A stretch of DNA of 64,000 nucleotides from positions 62,001 through 126,000 of the forward strand of contig WYBM01000088.1 in NCBI GenBank assembly GCA_011525915.1, read 5' to 3'. This document shows, piece by piece, positions 8,205 to 20,070 of the stretch (positions within the stretch are counted from its first letter, which is position 1; each line of letters begins with the position of its first letter). The notes beneath the pieces are model-generated. The model was not told the DNA's origin and ran no database searches. It saw nothing but the letters and a program-made list of their open reading frames with translations. The translations under genes and the position numbers were made by a program. The stretch is from Ardenticatenaceae bacterium. GTDB lineage: Bacteria; Chloroflexota; Anaerolineae; Promineifilales; Promineifilaceae.

Positions 8205-9893
8205 ATGGTTGAAGCAGTACGTACAAACCTGGCTCGCGCTGAGAATACACGTCTTTGGCTGCGGTTGGCCACCGTCTGGCATGGTCTACTGGCCATCGCC
8301 AGTGTGGGGTGGCTGATCTGGTTGTGGGGCAGTACGGCCGCAGACATAACCGCGTGGGTCAAACTCCTGATCACGGCGCTGCTCTCCTTGAGTATCATCG
8401 GCAGCAGCCTGACCACCGTTTACCTCCGGCGGCGCCATCATCGTGGCCGGGTACTGTCACTAACCATTAATTACCTGGGCTTTCTTTTTTGTCTGTTCGG
8501 CAGCATTCACCTGGCAGGGGGGTTTGTTGGCTTCAATTCACTGGCTGAAAGCTTTGGCCGTGGCCTGCCCTTCCTGGGACTGGCCTTTATTGGCTACCTG
8601 GTTTACAGCCACGGCCGTGGTGATGATAACTACGCCCGGCAAACAAACTGGCAGCGCGCTGGCCGGGTGATCCTGCTTCTAGGGTTAGGGGGGTTTCTGT
8701 TGGCTGTGGGCATACTGCCTGCCTTACGGACGTTGTTCACCCGGCTGGCCGAACCCCGTATTCTGGTGATGACGGTGGGCCTCATTCCGTTTGGCATGTT
8801 GACTTGGGCTGTCTGGCAACGGCCGTGTGCTGAAGCTCTGAACGCCACCAATGCCGACGATGAAATGCTGACCGGCCTGCTGTTTCTCTCGCCTAATCTG
8901 CTTGGCTTTCTTGTGTTTATTGCTGGACCGTTATTGCTCTCCCTTTATGTCAGCTTTACCGATTGGGACGCATTTGGCAATGCTAACTGGATTGGGCTGG
9001 CCAATTACGGCCGTGCCCTAAACCTGGACATTGTCCCCCTGGCTGACGCAGCCCAACGCGCCAACGAAGTGCTGGACATGCAGGTGTATGATGAGTTGAC
9101 CCGCCTGACAGTGTTCGGCCGTTCTTATGTCATTGGTGCTGAGGATAAGCTGTTTTGGGTAGCGCTGGGCAACACGCTGCATTTTGTCCTTTTTGCTGTG
9201 TTCTTTAGTGTCTTTCCGGCCCTGTTCCTGGCCAACCTGCTCAACAGCAAGCTGCCGGGGATGCGCTTTTTCCGCGCCGTTTACTTTCTACCCAGCGTCG
9301 CCGCTGTGGTCGGCATTGCCCTGGTCTGGCAGTGGCTTTACAACGCCACCGTCGGTTATATCAATTACTTCATCAGCCTGACGGTACAATTTTTAAACAG
9401 CCTGGGCGCCAGCTTTATAGACCCACAAATTCGCTGGCTGTCTGAGAGCAGCACCGCCTTGCTGGCTGTGATCATCATGTATGCCTGGATGTGGATCGGT
9501 TTCAACACCGTTCTCTTTCTGGCCGGGCTGCAAAATATTCCCAAAGTGTTGTATGAAGCAGCCACCGTCGATGGAGCTGACAGCTGGCGCCAATTTTGGA
9601 AAGTCACGTTCCCCCTGCTGGCCCCTACCACATTTTTTGTGCTGGTTACCAGCGTGATCAACGCCTGGCAGGTATTTGAACACGTTTTTATTATTATGCC
9701 CGGCCAAAACCCGGCTGGGCCAGGCAATGCCACCCTGACGCTGGTGTTGTACCTGTATCAGAAAGGGTTCCAGCGCTTTGAGCAGGGCTATGCCTCGGCC
9801 ATTGCCTGGATATTGTTCCTGGTCATCTTTGGCGCTACCCTGCTGCAAGTGCAGCGGCAGCGCGCCAGCGGCTCAGGCTACGACGTGTCATAG
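8205..9893 (+). CDS. ABC sugar transporter permease, MalF/UgpA-like
   Basis: 562 residues, well above the ~300 usual for this family. About 220 extra N-terminal residues hold several hydrophobic segments; the conserved permease core starts near residue 225 (LLFLSPNLLGFLVFIAGPLL). About 55 residues that look extracellular are inserted after the first core helix. The cytoplasmic EAA loop that contacts the ATPase is present at about 451 (EAATVDGADSWRQF). GAAGGAG precedes the ATG. Works with the next gene as a heterodimeric channel. No ATPase gene is in the locus, so a shared MsmK-type ATPase must be supplied from elsewhere. Confidence 0.92.
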   Translation: MVEAVRTNLARAENTRLWLRLATVWHGLLAIASVGWLIWLWGSTAADITAWVKLLITALLSLSIIGSSLTTVYLRRRHHRGRVLSLTINYLGFLFCLFGSIHLAGGFVGFNSLAESFGRGLPFLGLAFIGYLVYSHGRGDDNYARQTNWQRAGRVILLLGLGGFLLAVGILPALRTLFTRLAEPRILVMTVGLIPFGMLTWAVWQRPCAEALNATNADDEMLTGLLFLSPNLLGFLVFIAGPLLLSLYVSFTDWDAFGNANWIGLANYGRALNLDIVPLADAAQRANEVLDMQVYDELTRLTVFGRSYVIGAEDKLFWVALGNTLHFVLFAVFFSVFPALFLANLLNSKLPGMRFFRAVYFLPSVAAVVGIALVWQWLYNATVGYINYFISLTVQFLNSLGASFIDPQIRWLSESSTALLAVIIMYAWMWIGFNTVLFLAGLQNIPKVLYEAATVDGADSWRQFWKVTFPLLAPTTFFVLVTSVINAWQVFEHVFIIMPGQNPAGPGNATLTLVLYLYQKGFQRFEQGYASAIAWILFLVIFGATLLQVQRQRASGSGYDVS

Positions 9894-9902
9894 GAGACCA
9901 GC

Positions 9903-11120
9903 ATGACCACTTCTTACCGCCTTATCACAAGAGTACGCAATCTGGCCGTTTACCTGGTGCTGGCCTTTTTTGCCGCCATCATGCTCTTTCCCTTCGTCTT
10001 TATGCTCACAACCTCTTTCAAAGAGCCAAAAGATACGTTTAATTATCCCCCGCGCCTGCTGCCGCGCCGCCCGGTAACCACTGAAATAGCGGGAGGTGAC
10101 GAACCATTGCCCCTCTATGCCCTGGAAGTAGACGGCCAAACACGCAACTTCGCCCTGGTAGAAAGCAACATCCCTATTGGCATATTTGCTGATCCGCAAA
10201 ACCCAGCGGTCACCCGGGAAATACTCCTTAGTGAAACGGCCCCGGCTGGTGGATTCACCAACCAGGAAAAAGCCGTGGTAAACGGCAAAGAAGTAGGGCT
10301 TTATGACGTGGTAATAGAGGGACAGGAACAAAAGCTGGCCCTTATCAGCCAGACGGCCGTAGGCCGGTTTGTAGACCCAGATGATCCAGACGTGACCGTA
10401 CTGCGCAACGTCCGTCTAAGCCAGCCGGTAGAAGCCTTAACAGCGCGGCCCCAAAACTATACCGATGTGGTGGCATTACAAGGCATCGATCGCAGTCTGA
10501 CCAATACCATCCTGGTGACGCTGCTGGTTGTCTCCGGCACGTTGGTCACCTCGGTGTTAGGTGGTTATGCCTTTGCCCGGCTGCGTTTTCCTGGCCGTGA
10601 CAGGCTGTTTATGGTTTACCTGGGCACCATGATGATTCCCTTTGTGGTTTTAGTAACGCCCATGTACCAATTGATGGTCTACATTGGCTGGGTAAACAAC
10701 ATTGTGGCTTTGATCATCCCCTGGATCTTCAGCGCTTACGGCACATTTTTGATGCGCCAGTTTTTTATCACCATTCCTAAAGAGATTGAAGAGGCAGCGG
10801 TGATAGACGGCGCCTCACGGTTGCAAATTTTATGGCGCATTTTTGTGCCGGCCAGCACTCCAGCCCTGGCCACGTTAGCCACATTTACCTTCTTGTATGC
10901 CTGGAACAGCTTCTTCTGGCCACTGGTCATCATCAACACGGGCAATGAAACCAGCCATGTGTTGACACTCTCGTTAAATGTACTGCGTGGCCGCGCCTCT
11001 GACAGCCCCAACCTGATATTGGCCGGGGCGGCTATCGCCATCTTACCACCGATGCTGGTGTTTATTTTCGGCCAGCGCTTTTTTGTAGAAAGCGCCACCA
11101 GCAGTGCTGTAAAAGGATAA
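9903..11120 (+). CDS. ABC sugar transporter permease, MalG/UgpE-like, with duplicated extracellular insert
   Basis: 405 residues versus about 280 in the family. Helix 1 (12-37) and the PPRLLP motif are normal, and the core resumes at LTNTILVTLL (199). Between them lies an insert of roughly 120 residues predicted to face outside. It contains two similar copies: LYALEVDGQ..FADPQNPAVT (71-110) and LYDVVIEGQ..FVDPDDPDVT (133-173). The EAA loop EEAAVIDGASRLQI is at about 296. Starts ten bases after the MalF-like gene. The insert may dock the binding protein or bind sugar; this is inference. Confidence 0.92.
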   Translation: MTTSYRLITRVRNLAVYLVLAFFAAIMLFPFVFMLTTSFKEPKDTFNYPPRLLPRRPVTTEIAGGDEPLPLYALEVDGQTRNFALVESNIPIGIFADPQNPAVTREILLSETAPAGGFTNQEKAVVNGKEVGLYDVVIEGQEQKLALISQTAVGRFVDPDDPDVTVLRNVRLSQPVEALTARPQNYTDVVALQGIDRSLTNTILVTLLVVSGTLVTSVLGGYAFARLRFPGRDRLFMVYLGTMMIPFVVLVTPMYQLMVYIGWVNNIVALIIPWIFSAYGTFLMRQFFITIPKEIEEAAVIDGASRLQILWRIFVPASTPALATLATFTFLYAWNSFFWPLVIINTGNETSHVLTLSLNVLRGRASDSPNLILAGAAIAILPPMLVFIFGQRFFVESATSSAVKG

Positions 11121-11126
11121 TCACCC

Positions 11127-11915
11127 TTGACCACGCCAACCACACTTTACGACGCCTACATTTTTGACCTGGACGGCACGGTATACCTGGGTGATGGGCT
11201 GCTGCCCACGGCCTTGGAAACCATCACCCGGCTGCGCCAACTGGGCAAACATACGGTTTTCCTCTCCAATAACCCCACCCAGTCCCGGCAGGCGTATGCC
11301 CACAAATTAACGCGCCTGGGGCTGCCTACACCGGCCAGCAGCGTGGTAAACTCGGCCACGGTCATGGTAGATTTTTTACAGCAGCACATGCCTGGGGCCC
11401 GGCTCTTTGTGGTGGGGGAAACGGCGCTGTGTACCGAACTGGAACAGGCGGGCTTTACCCTTACCGAAGACGCAGCCGCCGTAGATGCCGTCATCGCCAG
11501 CTTTGACCGTACCTTTGTCTACCGCAAGTTGCAGATCGCCTTCGATGCTATTCGCCACGGGGCACGTTTTTTCGCCACCAATGCCGACCGTTACTGCCCC
11601 GTCCCCGGCGGCGGCGAACCAGACGCGGCCGCCATGATTGCCGCCATTGAGGCCTGCACCAATACCCCTGTGGAAGCGGTGGTGGGCAAACCTTCTCACT
11701 ATATGATTAAGGCTGTTCTGGGGCTGCTCAACCTGCCGCCGGCGCGCTGCCTAATGACCGGTGACCGGCTAGAGACCGATGTGCTCATGGGCCTGGAGGC
11801 AGGTATGGCCACGGCGCTCACACTGACAGGGGCCACTACCCAGGCTGACCTGGCGGCGTCTAACATCCAGCCAACCTATGTGATTCACCGGTTGGCAGAT
11901 TTATGGCCAGCCTGA
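11127..11915 (+). CDS. HAD-IIA family sugar phosphatase (NagD-like)
   Basis: 262 residues. The HAD nucleophile motif DLDGT is at 14-18 (Asp14, Asp16), followed by SNNPTQSR (motif II region), VVGKPS with the conserved lysine and MTGDRLETDVLMG (motif IV). The large cap between motifs II and III is the type IIA cap of NagD and phosphoglycolate or p-nitrophenyl phosphatases. The start is TTG at 11127 with AAAGGA upstream, six bases after the permease stop. Likely removes phosphate from a sugar or nucleotide; why it sits in a galactoside operon is not clear, perhaps detoxifying accumulated sugar phosphate. Confidence 0.87.
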   Translation: MTTPTTLYDAYIFDLDGTVYLGDGLLPTALETITRLRQLGKHTVFLSNNPTQSRQAYAHKLTRLGLPTPASSVVNSATVMVDFLQQHMPGARLFVVGETALCTELEQAGFTLTEDAAAVDAVIASFDRTFVYRKLQIAFDAIRHGARFFATNADRYCPVPGGGEPDAAAMIAAIEACTNTPVEAVVGKPSHYMIKAVLGLLNLPPARCLMTGDRLETDVLMGLEAGMATALTLTGATTQADLAASNIQPTYVIHRLADLWPA

Positions 11916-11928
11916 CGGGTGTACTATT

Positions 11929-13434
11929 ATGCCAAAATCACTTTTCCTGGGCATTGACCAGGGTACCAGCGGCAGCAAAGCGGTGATCATCGATGGTGAA
12001 GGGGTAGTGCATGGCTATGCGTATCGCGCCCTTCCCCGCCTACATCCTCAGCCCGATTGGGTGGAGCAAGACCCACACGTTGTGGCCCAAGGGGTTGCCG
12101 AAGCTATTACGGCCGCCATTGGCGGGGCCGGCTGCCAGCCGCAGGATATTACGGCCGGGGGCATTACCAGCCAACGCAACACAGATTTTGTGTGGGACGC
12201 ACGCCACGGCCGTGCCCTGGCCAATGCCATCACCTGGCAAGATTTACGCACACTCCCCCTGCTGCCGGAGATCATGAGTACACCGCTGGGGCAGGCGGCT
12301 CGCCATCACCTGGGCTATGCTCCTGGCCCCTACATGAGCGCCCTCCACCTGGCCTGGCGCCTGCAACAAGACACGGCCGTCATCGCGGCGGCCAAAGCCG
12401 GGCATTTACGGATCGGTTTGTCGGCCGCCTGGCTGCTGACAGCGTTAGGACGGCCGTCTGCCCACTGCATGGACACCTCCCTGATACAGGCCACCGGTCT
12501 CTATAATTTCCGCGAGGAAGCATACTGGCAGCCGTGGCTCGATCACTGGCATATTCCCATTGGCGCCCTGCCCCAACCAGCGCCTACGCTGCATGACTAC
12601 GGCGTCATTACCGTCACCGCCCCGGACGGGGTTGCCGCGGACGTACCGATTTTAGCCATGATCGGTGACCAGCAGGCAGCACTCTTTGGGCAGGGGTGCC
12701 GCCAGTTGGGGGCCGCCGAATGCACACATGGTACCGCCTCTTTTGTGAAGGTTTTTCTGGATGAGCAGATGCCGACCATGGATAACATTGACCTGTTGTA
12801 TGCCTGGAACCTGGGACAGCGACAAAGCTTTCTACTGGAAGCGCCCACCACTGTCACCGGGGCGGCCATCCGCTGGATGCGAGACAATGCCCGCCTTTTT
12901 GATGATTATGCGGCGATCGAAGGGCTGGCCACGGCCGTGCCTGACGCCGGGAACCTCATCTTTATCCCCGCCTTTACGGGCACCAACGCGCCCTTTCATG
13001 ATCCTTTGGCCAGGGGCACCATTCTGGGGTTGACCTTAGGGCATGAGCGGGGTCATATTCTCCGTGCCTTCATGGAATCGCTGGCCTACCAGATTCGGGC
13101 CATTTTAGAAAACATCCAACAGGCGGCCGGCGTGACGTTAACCTCCTTGCGGGTCGGCGGCGGCGTTTCGGCCAGCGACCTGGCCTGTCAGATTCAAGCC
13201 AACCTGCTAGGCATGCCCGTTCATCGCCCCAGCTTCATGGAGACAACAGCCTGGGCAGCCGCACTGCTGGCCGGGTTGGCCGCCGGCGCCTGGCCAGACG
13301 CCAACCACCTGCCCGCGCTGCCAGGTGACCAGACCACCTTCTGGCCACAATTAGACGCCGACGGCCGTGAGGCCGGGTACACCCGCTGGCTGAAGGCGGT
13401 AGCCCTGATGCGGGAATGGAGAGACGGGCTGTGA
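11929..13434 (+). CDS. FGGY-family carbohydrate kinase
   Basis: 501 residues. The N-terminal ATP-binding motif GIDQGTSGSK (8-17), the central GDQQAALFGQGC and ECTHGTASF segments and VGGGVSAS in the C-terminal domain define the FGGY family. The overall pattern is nearest to glycerol kinase and related sugar kinases, but substrate residues cannot be read off with confidence. It overlaps the start of the beta-galactosidase gene by four bases (GTGA), pointing to translational coupling. In this locus it may phosphorylate a sugar or polyol released from the transported galactoside. Confidence 0.88.
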   Translation: MPKSLFLGIDQGTSGSKAVIIDGEGVVHGYAYRALPRLHPQPDWVEQDPHVVAQGVAEAITAAIGGAGCQPQDITAGGITSQRNTDFVWDARHGRALANAITWQDLRTLPLLPEIMSTPLGQAARHHLGYAPGPYMSALHLAWRLQQDTAVIAAAKAGHLRIGLSAAWLLTALGRPSAHCMDTSLIQATGLYNFREEAYWQPWLDHWHIPIGALPQPAPTLHDYGVITVTAPDGVAADVPILAMIGDQQAALFGQGCRQLGAAECTHGTASFVKVFLDEQMPTMDNIDLLYAWNLGQRQSFLLEAPTTVTGAAIRWMRDNARLFDDYAAIEGLATAVPDAGNLIFIPAFTGTNAPFHDPLARGTILGLTLGHERGHILRAFMESLAYQIRAILENIQQAAGVTLTSLRVGGGVSASDLACQIQANLLGMPVHRPSFMETTAWAAALLAGLAAGAWPDANHLPALPGDQTTFWPQLDADGREAGYTRWLKAVALMREWRDGL

Positions 13435-15428
13435 AATTTGGCGTCTGTTATTATCCGGAACAGTGGCCTGAGGCACGTTGGGCCGTTGACGCCCAGATGA
13501 TGCATGATGCCGGGTTGCAGATCGTGCGTATCGCCGAATTTGCCTGGGCCGCCATGGAACCGGCTGACGGCCGTTACACGTGGACATGGTTAGATAAAGC
13601 CATTCAAACACTGGCCGAAGCCGGGTTGCAAATCATCTTAGGTACGCCCACCGCTGCGCCACCGGTCTGGCTCACCCGCGCCTACCCGGACGTGCTGCGA
13701 CAAGATGCCAATGGCCGTGGGCGCAGTCACGGCACCCGCCGCCACACCTGCCCCAACAGTCCCACTTACCGCCGGTACAGCCAGCGAATCGTACAGATGA
13801 TGGTGACACGTTATGGTCAAGACCCATGTATCATTGGCTGGCAGGTGGATAACGAATTTGGCGGCGGCAAAACAGGGCGCTGTTATTGTCCCCATTGTGC
13901 CGCAGCCTTTCGTACCTGGCTGCAAGCGCGGTACGGCCGTATTGAACACCTGAACGAAGCCTGGGGCACGGTCTTTTGGTCACAGACCTATGCCAACTGG
14001 GCCGAAATCAACCCACCAGACACGGCCATTGACAAACCCAACCCCAGCCACGTGCTGGACTATTACCGCTTTTCCTCTGATTCGCTTGGGACTTACCAGC
14101 AGCAGCAAGTGGATATGATTCATGCCGGAGCACCGGGGCGCTTTGTGACCCACAACTTTATGGGTTTATTCCGCGATTTGAACCAGTTTGACCTGGCCGC
14201 GGCGCTGGACTTTATCACCTGGGACAACTACCCTACTGGGAACCCGGAGCGCTGGCGCAGATATTTGCTGCCAGTGGGTGAAGCAGCCGGTCCCGTGGTT
14301 GACTATGCGTATGACGTGGGGGATCCAGTCATCACGGGTATGGCTCATGATTTGATGCGCGGGTTAAAGCAGCGACCGTTCTGGATCATGGAACAGCAAT
14401 GCGGCCACATCAATTGGGGTCACACCAACCCTGGTATTCGGCCGCGCACAACCCGGCTGTGGTGCTGGCACGCGTTGGCTCATGGCGCCGAGGCTATTCT
14501 TTTCTTCCGCTGGCGGGCCACCTTGTTTGCCCAGGAACAGTACCATTCCGGCCTGCTGCGCCACGACGGCCGTCCAGATGTGGGGTGGGCCGATTTAAAA
14601 ACGATGCAGGCGGAGCGGGCCCTGCTGGCCCAAATTGCCGCAGCATCCCTGGCGGCTGAAGTGGCCATTCTGTGGCAGTATGATGATTTGTGGGCCTTGC
14701 AAGAACAACCGCATCACCATGATTACGATTACATGCGCCAGTTGTTTGTTTTTTACCAGGCCCTGTCGTCTTCAGGCATTTCTGTAGACATTGTCTCACC
14801 CATGGCTGACCTGAGCCGGTACAAAGTAGTGCTGGCACCCACGCTGCACGTAACATCATCACCGGTTGTGGCCGCTTTGCAGGCCTATGTGCGGGGCGGC
14901 GGTCACTTGCTGCTGGGGGTACGCTCTGGTTTTAAGCAAGCGAGCAATGTGGTCACGGCCGTACCCCTCCCCGGCGCATTAAGTGACCTGGCCGGGGTCA
15001 CCGTCACCGATTGGCAATCACTGCCGCCGCCAGCCGGCTGGGTTTTACAAACCGAAGTGCCTGGCCTCAGCGGCCTGGCCACCTATTGGGTTGAAGCGCT
15101 GCAACCACACGGCGCCCGGCCGCTGGCCAGCTATGAACATGGCGCCAGCGCCTTCACAGAACATGGGGTGGCCAACGGCCGGGTGTATTACCTGGGCCTC
15201 TACCCTACGCCAGCTCAGGCAACGGCCGTGTGCCACTACCTGCTCGCTGGGGTTGGCATCACCCCGCTGGTAAACTTACCCCCAGGGCTGGTTGCCAGGT
15301 GCCGTGGGCCATATACAATTCTACTAAACTTTACTGACCACCCGCTGACAGCCCATATACACGGCCGTGACACACGGGTAGCCGCCAGAGATATTATGGT
15401 TCTCGATCAGGCATCTTTAGAGGGATGA
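13431..15428 (+). CDS. Beta-galactosidase, GH42
   Basis: 665 residues from GTG 13431. I prefer this over ATG 13416 because it gives the family N-terminus (M)KFGVCYYPEQW, a GGAG site nine bases upstream and a four-base GTGA overlap with the kinase stop. The acid/base is Glu142 (VDNEFGG) and the nucleophile Glu321 (WIMEQQ). The zinc-site cysteines of GH42 are present (RRHTCPNS and GRCYCPHC). Domains: TIM barrel (1-385), trimerisation domain (385-590) and a beta-rich C-terminus. No signal peptide, so it splits imported beta-galactosides in the cytosol and feeds galactose to GalK/GalT. Confidence 0.95.
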   Translation: MKFGVCYYPEQWPEARWAVDAQMMHDAGLQIVRIAEFAWAAMEPADGRYTWTWLDKAIQTLAEAGLQIILGTPTAAPPVWLTRAYPDVLRQDANGRGRSHGTRRHTCPNSPTYRRYSQRIVQMMVTRYGQDPCIIGWQVDNEFGGGKTGRCYCPHCAAAFRTWLQARYGRIEHLNEAWGTVFWSQTYANWAEINPPDTAIDKPNPSHVLDYYRFSSDSLGTYQQQQVDMIHAGAPGRFVTHNFMGLFRDLNQFDLAAALDFITWDNYPTGNPERWRRYLLPVGEAAGPVVDYAYDVGDPVITGMAHDLMRGLKQRPFWIMEQQCGHINWGHTNPGIRPRTTRLWCWHALAHGAEAILFFRWRATLFAQEQYHSGLLRHDGRPDVGWADLKTMQAERALLAQIAAASLAAEVAILWQYDDLWALQEQPHHHDYDYMRQLFVFYQALSSSGISVDIVSPMADLSRYKVVLAPTLHVTSSPVVAALQAYVRGGGHLLLGVRSGFKQASNVVTAVPLPGALSDLAGVTVTDWQSLPPPAGWVLQTEVPGLSGLATYWVEALQPHGARPLASYEHGASAFTEHGVANGRVYYLGLYPTPAQATAVCHYLLAGVGITPLVNLPPGLVARCRGPYTILLNFTDHPLTAHIHGRDTRVAARDIMVLDQASLEG

Positions 15429-15500
15429 GGCCACCAAGAAACGACGAAGCTCCCCGAGTAAGCTGCCTGCCTGACCCTTACATAATTACAGGAGAAACCT

Positions 15501-17853
<2,353 letters not shown>

Positions 17854-17964
17854 CAGCCGCCACAAAATTGTATTTGTGCGCTCTTTGAAGTTCGCCTGTT
17901 CATATTAAACATCTCCTTCTGTGGCAGATAAAGCAAGCCTAACTTTAGAGGGTTATTACACACT

Positions 17965-19113
17965 ATGTCAGACCTAAGTGTTAGGGTAACACAAGCATTT
18001 CAAGAACGGTTCGCCGCGCCTCCCACCTTTGTAGTACAGGCGCCGGGACGGGTAAACCTGATCGGGGAACACACAGATTATAACGATGGATTTGTGCTGC
18101 CTATGGCTATTAACCGTGCGGTTTGGATTGCCTTGCAGCCGCGTGCCGACCGGGAAGTACACATCCATTCGCTGGATTTTGCGGAAACGGCCGTCTTCGC
18201 CCTTGATCAACTCCTCAAAGAAACCGACCACTGGATTGAATATGTGAAGGGAGTGGCCTGGGCGCTGCAAGCAGACGGCTTTCAGCTTCAGGGGTGGGAA
18301 GGGGTCATGGCAGCCAATATTCCCCAAGGGGCCGGCCTTTCTTCTTCAGCGGCCCTGGAGATGGCCACCGCACGGGCGTTTACGGCCGTTACCGGCCAGT
18401 TGTGGGATGCTCCCCGCATGGCGCTGCTCGGCCAGAAAGCAGAAAACGCCTGGGTGGGTGTGAACTGTGGCATTATGGACCAGATGATTTCGGCGGCAGG
18501 GCAGGCCGGCCACGCCCTGCTCATTGACTGCCGCACCTTAAACACAAAACCAGCACCGCTGCCACCGGGCACGGCCGTTATTGTTTTAGACACCAATACC
18601 CGGCGTGGCCTGGTTGATTCGGCTTACAATGAGCGCCGTGCCCAATGTGAAGAAGCGGCCAAATTCTTTGGCGTGCCTTCCTTACGTGACGTATCTATTA
18701 CTGACTTTTTAGCCAGCGAAGACGGGCTAACGCCGCTCATACACCGCCGTGCCCGCCACGTGATCACCGAAAACATCCGTGTTCTAAATGCCATCAGCGC
18801 CATGCAAAACGGTGACCCCCACCTGCTGGGCACACTCATGAACGAGAGCCATGTGAGCCTACGTGATGATTTTGCCGTGTCCAGCCACGAATTAAATGTC
18901 ATGGCAGAGCTTGCCCAGGCGCAGCCCGGCTGTTATGGTGCGCGCATGACCGGCGGAGGGTTCGGTGGTTGTGCGGTGGCCCTGGTGGCCGCGGAAACGG
19001 CCGTAACCTTTGCCCAAGCCATGACACAGGCATATCAACAGGCCACGGACCTTACCCCGGTCGTTTACCTTTGCCAGCCCAGCGCGGGAGCGTCTGTTAT
19101 CAGCACTCTGTAA
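17965..19113 (+). CDS. galK: Galactokinase
   Basis: 382 residues. All GHMP signatures are visible: the galactose-binding GRVNLIGEHTDYNDGF (28-43), the ATP loop PQGAGLSSSAALE and TGGGFGGCAVAL near the C-terminus. Phosphorylates galactose at C1 and hands it to GalT. It is the last gene of the galactoside locus, 111 bp after galT, a gap with no repeat and no convincing promoter. A strong stem-loop follows at 19273. Confidence 0.97.
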   Translation: MSDLSVRVTQAFQERFAAPPTFVVQAPGRVNLIGEHTDYNDGFVLPMAINRAVWIALQPRADREVHIHSLDFAETAVFALDQLLKETDHWIEYVKGVAWALQADGFQLQGWEGVMAANIPQGAGLSSSAALEMATARAFTAVTGQLWDAPRMALLGQKAENAWVGVNCGIMDQMISAAGQAGHALLIDCRTLNTKPAPLPPGTAVIVLDTNTRRGLVDSAYNERRAQCEEAAKFFGVPSLRDVSITDFLASEDGLTPLIHRRARHVITENIRVLNAISAMQNGDPHLLGTLMNESHVSLRDDFAVSSHELNVMAELAQAQPGCYGARMTGGGFGGCAVALVAAETAVTFAQAMTQAYQQATDLTPVVYLCQPSAGASVISTL

Positions 19114-19272
19114 AATGGTAGATTGATCACCGAATACCGGCCACAATTGGGCAGTTTTTATAAAAAGTGGCGCTAAATTCCGGGTAAAATGGCAATAGAA
19201 ACAACAGCCGCTTTTTCTTATACTCTCAGTGACTTGTGCTGAAATGCGCGGTTCAGTGGGAAATAGTGGGAA

Positions 19273-19302
19273 GAAAAAGGCGGCTTTGCAGTCGTCTTTT
19301 TC
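19273..19302. terminator. Bidirectional terminator between galK and the tetR-type gene
   Basis: GAAAAAGGCGGC, six loop bases, GTCGTCTTTTTC: a 12-bp stem with two G-U pairs. The plus strand ends in TTTTTC and the minus strand in CTTTTTC, so it can end transcription from both sides. It lies 160 nt after the galK stop and only three bases beyond the stop of the convergent regulator gene. Confidence 0.75.
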
Positions 19303-19305
19303 GCT

Positions 19306-19911
19306 TTATGGGCCATTTTCATCATGGATGCCCAATGCCTGTAACACACCGGGCATGGCCAGTTGACAGAACATTTCATTCATTTGCTCTGGTGTATATG
19401 ACATGTCGCTGTTTAACCACCACATCAGCAGGGAAAGCAGTCCCCCCGCCAGAAAATGGGTGATCACCGGCAGCGGTATGGTCAATTGCGGCCCGTCTGC
19501 CAGGATCGTGTCCAGGTGGGCTTTGATGCTGGCGCTCATGTGCTGCCGGCCAACAGCCACCAATACGTCACTACCGCCCCCTTCAATCATGGCCCGGTAC
19601 AAATCACGATGCTCATAAGCGTGACGAAAAAACGTCAGACTGTGCAGCAGGTGATCGGCCCCCTCGGCATCGTGAGCATGCGTGTGAAACTGCTGATGCA
19701 GTTCTTGTTCCCAAGAAACAAAGCCGCTCACCAGCAAATCCTCCTTGTCTTGGAAGTGGGCGTAAAATGTTGACCGACCCACGTTGGCGCGATCAATGAT
19801 CTCCTGCACGGTGATTTTATCGTAACGCTTTTCCAGAATGAGTGACACTAACGCTGCTTGCAGCTGCTGCTGTGTCCGCTGGATACGCCGGTCTGTTTTT
19901 TCTGCCGCCAT
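19306..19911 (-). CDS. TetR-family transcriptional regulator
   Basis: 201 residues from ATG 19911. An upstream in-frame start at 20058 exists, but the 19911 ATG has an ideal AGGAGG site and begins just before the helix-turn-helix (ITVQEIIDRANVGRSTFYAHFQDKEDLL at about 30-57). The C-terminal ligand domain is helical, of the TetR_C type. It is divergent from the methyltransferase-CDF genes with 159 bp between them, so it most likely controls them. Ligand unknown; a metal ion or small toxin would fit the neighbours. Confidence 0.9.
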   Translation of the reverse strand: MAAEKTDRRIQRTQQQLQAALVSLILEKRYDKITVQEIIDRANVGRSTFYAHFQDKEDLLVSGFVSWEQELHQQFHTHAHDAEGADHLLHSLTFFRHAYEHRDLYRAMIEGGGSDVLVAVGRQHMSASIKAHLDTILADGPQLTIPLPVITHFLAGGLLSLLMWWLNSDMSYTPEQMNEMFCQLAMPGVLQALGIHDENGP

Positions 19912-19977
19912 GGGCCTCCTATTTCCGTACAATTTTTGGGATCTGTGCAGTAATGAACAAAGGGGAGAGATTATTTG

Positions 19978-20043
19978 TTGACGGCCGTCCCTCCCTCCTT
20001 CTACACTATTACCAAACATACTGTTCAATAACAAACATAGTGT
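19978..20043. promoter_or_regulatory. Promoter and repeat-rich operator region of the methyltransferase/CDF unit
   Basis: TTGACG at 19978-19983 and TACACT at 20002-20007 (18-nt spacing) make a plausible plus-strand promoter. Overlapping it, ACACTAT (20003-20009) and ATAGTGT (20037-20043) form an inverted repeat. Within that, TATTACCAAACATA and CAATAACAAACATA are imperfect direct repeats 19 nt apart. This is a likely binding region for the divergent TetR-type regulator. An ACGGCCGT octamer overlaps the -35 box. Confidence 0.5.
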
Positions 20044-20070
20044 ACCATTTCCAATCAAAGGAGCAACTAC

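Noticed and set aside
7555-8250. Minus-strand 231-residue frame
   Set aside because: It runs through the binding-protein gene and the heptad repeat. No family pattern; an antisense shadow.
17854-17964. Separate promoter for galK
   Set aside because: Only weak hexamers with poor spacing (TTGAAG, TATTAA, 12-13 nt) were found; read-through from the operon is simpler.
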